64,000 nucleotides of DNA from Micromonospora tarapacensis (GTDB taxonomy: Bacteria > Actinomycetota > Actinomycetes > Mycobacteriales > Micromonosporaceae): contig NZ_JAHCDI010000004.1 in the NCBI RefSeq assembly GCF_019697375.1, positions 4,761,324-4,825,323 on the forward strand, written 5' to 3'. The notes below the pieces were generated by a model. That model was not told the DNA's origin. It ran no database searches and worked only from the letters and a program-made list of their open reading frames with translations. Shown here piece after piece: positions 62,012 to 64,000 of the stretch; within the stretch, counting starts at the first letter, position 1; each line of letters begins with the position of its first letter. Both the position numbers and the translations under genes were made by a program.

Positions 62012-63342
62012 CAGTGGGCTCCCACCAACTGCTTGTCGGACAGCTTCGGCGCGGTCCGTCCCTCGATGTAGTCGAGGTAGTCCTGCTTGAAGTACTTCAG
62101 TGACGAGGTGACCGGGCTGGTGGCGCCGTCGCCCAGGCCGCAGAACGAACGACCGAGGATGTTGTCGCAGGTGTCGAGCAGGGTGTCCAGGTCGTCCTGG
62201 GTGCCCTGGCCGGCGAGGATGCGCCGGTAGACCCGGACCATCCAGTAGTTGCCCTCCCGGCACGGGGTGCACTTGCCGCACGACTCGTGGTGGTAGAACT
62301 CCAGCCACCGGTAGGTCGCGTAGACCGGGCAGTCCTGGTCGGAGAAGATCTGGGTGGCCGTGGTGCCGAGGATCGAGCCGGCGGCGGCCACTCCCTCGAA
62401 ATCCAGCGGCACGTCCAGGTGCTCGGCGGTGAGCAGCGGCGTCGACGACCCACCCGGGGTCCAGAACTTCAGGTTGTGTCCCGGCTGCATCCCGCCCGCC
62501 AGTTCGATCAGCTCGCGCAGCGTGATGCCGAGGCCGCACTCGTACTGTCCCGGGTTGGCGACCCGGCCGGAGAGCGAGTAGATCATCGGGCCGGCGGACT
62601 TCTCGGTGCCCATCGACTTCCACCAGTCCGCACCACCGAGCACGATGTACGGCACGCTGGCGATGGTGCCGACGTTGTTGACCACGGTCGGGCTGGCGTA
62701 CAGGCCGTGGGTGGCCGGGAACGGCGGGCGCAGCCGGGGCTGGCCCCGGAAACCCTCCAACGAGTCGAGCAGCGCCGTCTCCTCGCCGCAGATGTACGCC
62801 CCGGCGCCCGAGTGCACCACCAGCTCCAGGTCGAAACCCGAGCCGAGGATGTCGCGCCCGAGGTAGCCCTTGGCGTACGCCTCGTTGACCGCGTTGCGCA
62901 ACCGGCGGGCGGCGTGCACCGCCTCGCCGCGGATGTAGATGTACGCGCGGCTGGCCCGGATCGCGTACGACGCGATGATCACGCCCTCGACCAGCGAGTG
63001 CGGGTCGTGGGTCATCAGCGGCAGGTCCTTGCAGGTGCCCGGCTCGCCCTCGTCGGCGTTGACCACGAGATAATGAGGTCTTGCCGGCGGCTTTCCATCT
63101 GGCTCTTGCGGGATGAAGCCCCACTTCAGGCCGGTGGGGAAGCCGGCGCCGCCGCGACCGCGCAGTCCGGAGTCCTTGATCAGCTGGATCAGGTCGTCCG
63201 GGTGCGCCTTGATCGCCTTGCGCAGCGCCGCGTAGCCGTCCAGATTCTCGTAGGTGCCGATGCTCCAGGCGTCGGGCGACAGCCAGCGCTTGGTGAGCAC
63301 CGGCGTCAGCTTGGCCACGGTCTGCGGCGCGGGCGTGGTCAC
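62011..63342 (-). CDS. nuoF: NADH-quinone oxidoreductase subunit F
   Basis: 443 residues. The NADH/FMN-binding Rossmann-like part has [16 protein letters not shown] and [12 protein letters not shown]; the [4Fe-4S] N3 cluster is [11 protein letters not shown] (about 351-361) with a fourth Cys near 398 (SFCGLGDGA). First redox site of complex I, taking electrons from NADH. GTG at 63342, overlapping the nuoE stop (GTGA). Confidence 0.95.
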   Translation of the reverse strand: MTTPAPQTVAKLTPVLTKRWLSPDAWSIGTYENLDGYAALRKAIKAHPDDLIQLIKDSGLRGRGGAGFPTGLKWGFIPQEPDGKPPARPHYLVVNADEGEPGTCKDLPLMTHDPHSLVEGVIIASYAIRASRAYIYIRGEAVHAARRLRNAVNEAYAKGYLGRDILGSGFDLELVVHSGAGAYICGEETALLDSLEGFRGQPRLRPPFPATHGLYASPTVVNNVGTIASVPYIVLGGADWWKSMGTEKSAGPMIYSLSGRVANPGQYECGLGITLRELIELAGGMQPGHNLKFWTPGGSSTPLLTAEHLDVPLDFEGVAAAGSILGTTATQIFSDQDCPVYATYRWLEFYHHESCGKCTPCREGNYWMVRVYRRILAGQGTQDDLDTLLDTCDNILGRSFCGLGDGATSPVTSSLKYFKQDYLDYIEGRTAPKLSDKQLVGAH

Positions 63343-64000
63343 TTCTGAGCCCCCTTGTCGTTCGCGGAACCCTCACCGCGGTTGGTCGACTCGGCTTCCC
63401 TGAGGTTGCGCTCCTGCGCCTGCGCGTCGTCGCCGGCCGGCTTGGCGTCACCGGACGGCCGGTTGGCCGCCGCACCGGCGGCCTCCGCCGCCTGGGCGTC
63501 ACGCGGGGCCGGCGGCGCGCCGTCGACCGGAACCTTGGTGCCCGGAGCGTCCGGCACGGCGGTCCTCGCGTCGGGCTGCCGGGTCTCGGCGGCCCGCACC
63601 TGCGGCGACTTGCGGTCCGGTGCCGGCACGTCGGGCGCGGTGCTGCCGGTCGGTGCCGCCTTCGCCGGGGTGGCCGGCGCCGGCTTGTCGCCGGCCTTTC
63701 CGCTGCGGATCGGGGTGCTCGGGTCGAAGCCGGGGGCCGAGATGCCGTGCTGCTGGGCCAGCCGCAGGCCACGCAGGCTCGGCTCGCCCGGCACGCCGTC
63801 GGCGACCGCGCCCTCCCGCTCGTCGGCGAAGCCGGCGAGCTGGACCGCCATCTCCTTCAGCGTGCACAGGCGGGCGCCGCGGCTCGACGTGGGCCGGCCA
63901 CCCGCGCGCAGCTCGTCGACCAGCCCCACCGCGGTCTGCGGGTCGACGCCGTCGAAGAAGTCGTAGTTGACGGTCAGCACCGGGCCGTAGTCGCAGGCGG
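63339..64000 (-). CDS. nuoE: NADH-quinone oxidoreductase subunit E (3' part)
   Basis: The gene enters from the right edge. ACDYGPVLTVNYDFFDGVDP carries the third cysteine segment of the thioredoxin-like [2Fe-2S] domain; the first cysteines lie outside the window. Normal sequence ends near residue LVDELRAGGRP; a tail of about 170 residues rich in Ala, Pro, Asp and Lys follows, with no recognisable domain. The stop overlaps nuoF (GTGA). Long NuoE tails occur in actinobacteria, but this one is large. Confidence 0.92.
   Translation of the reverse strand, partial: ACDYGPVLTVNYDFFDGVDPQTAVGLVDELRAGGRPTSSRGARLCTLKEMAVQLAGFADEREGAVADGVPGEPSLRGLRLAQQHGISAPGFDPSTPIRSGKAGDKPAPATPAKAAPTGSTAPDVPAPDRKSPQVRAAETRQPDARTAVPDAPGTKVPVDGAPPAPRDAQAAEAAGAAANRPSGDAKPAGDDAQAQERNLREAESTNRGEGSANDKGAQK

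Overview
The window is very GC-rich chromosomal DNA from a filamentous actinomycete, most likely Micromonosporaceae (a Micromonospora or Salinispora relative). The evidence is third-position GC bias, frequent GTG starts, an MFS-thymidylate kinase fusion next to holB, a bldG locus next to hppA and topA, and a complete actinobacterial type nuo operon. No phage, integrase, transposase, rRNA, tRNA or CRISPR array was seen.

Layout: (1) 1-5,943: start of holB, tmk fused to an MFS transporter, a PLP-dependent alanine-racemase-fold enzyme, and a TetR regulator divergent from a sugar-lactone oxidase across a promoter region with three inverted repeats. (2) 5,909-7,097: an AbiEi/DUF559 nuclease-fold gene bracketed by inverted copies of one 47-48 nt palindrome. 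(3) 7,112-18,730: topA, a hypothetical gene, a lipoprotein, a proton-pumping pyrophosphatase, an anti-sigma kinase with bldG, an MrfA/YprA-like helicase, and two small genes. (4) 19,012-24,620: a Tad pilus operon on the minus strand (ssd/cpaE, tadA, tadB, tadC, a DUF4244 pilin-like gene and two TadE-like genes). Divergent from it at 24,872 is a membrane-anchored protein with a VHL-beta-like domain. (5) 26,119-34,796: a HAD phosphatase, a degenerate Fic-like protein, acs, a secreted M6 metalloprotease, a lipoprotein and an alpha/beta hydrolase. (6) 34,796-41,884: part of a type VII (ESX) secretion locus (SseB-like protein, mycosin, two WXG100 proteins, EccE). (7) 41,930-49,719: holin-like membrane protein, acetyltransferase, RarD, an ECF sigma/anti-sigma pair, PhoX, and an IclR regulator divergent from an MFS transporter. 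(8) 49,817-64,000: a polyprenyl diphosphate synthase and the nuo operon from nuoN back to a partial nuoE.

How the genes connect: respiration and energy genes (nuo, a quinone side-chain type synthase, hppA) sit with surface and secretion systems (Tad pilus, ESX, lipoproteins, secreted protease and phosphatase) and developmental regulators (bldG). The order helicase - Tad - HAD phosphatase - Fic-like protein - acs matches the conserved helicase/secretion neighbourhood of actinobacteria (the Rv3649-Rv3667 region of M. tuberculosis).

Two cautions. About a dozen genes, including topA and nuoG, need single-base corrections, mostly in short G or C runs, to read as their families do. I read these as probable assembly or sequencing indels, not true pseudogenes, and give the positions. 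The observations I consider most worth following are: the VHL-beta-like domain, which keeps four of five hydroxyproline-pocket residues; a set of 22-38 codon mini-ORFs that bridge every larger gap in the nuo operon with stop/start overlaps at both ends; a related coupled leader ORF and hairpin covering the acs start; and the palindrome-bracketed DUF559 gene.
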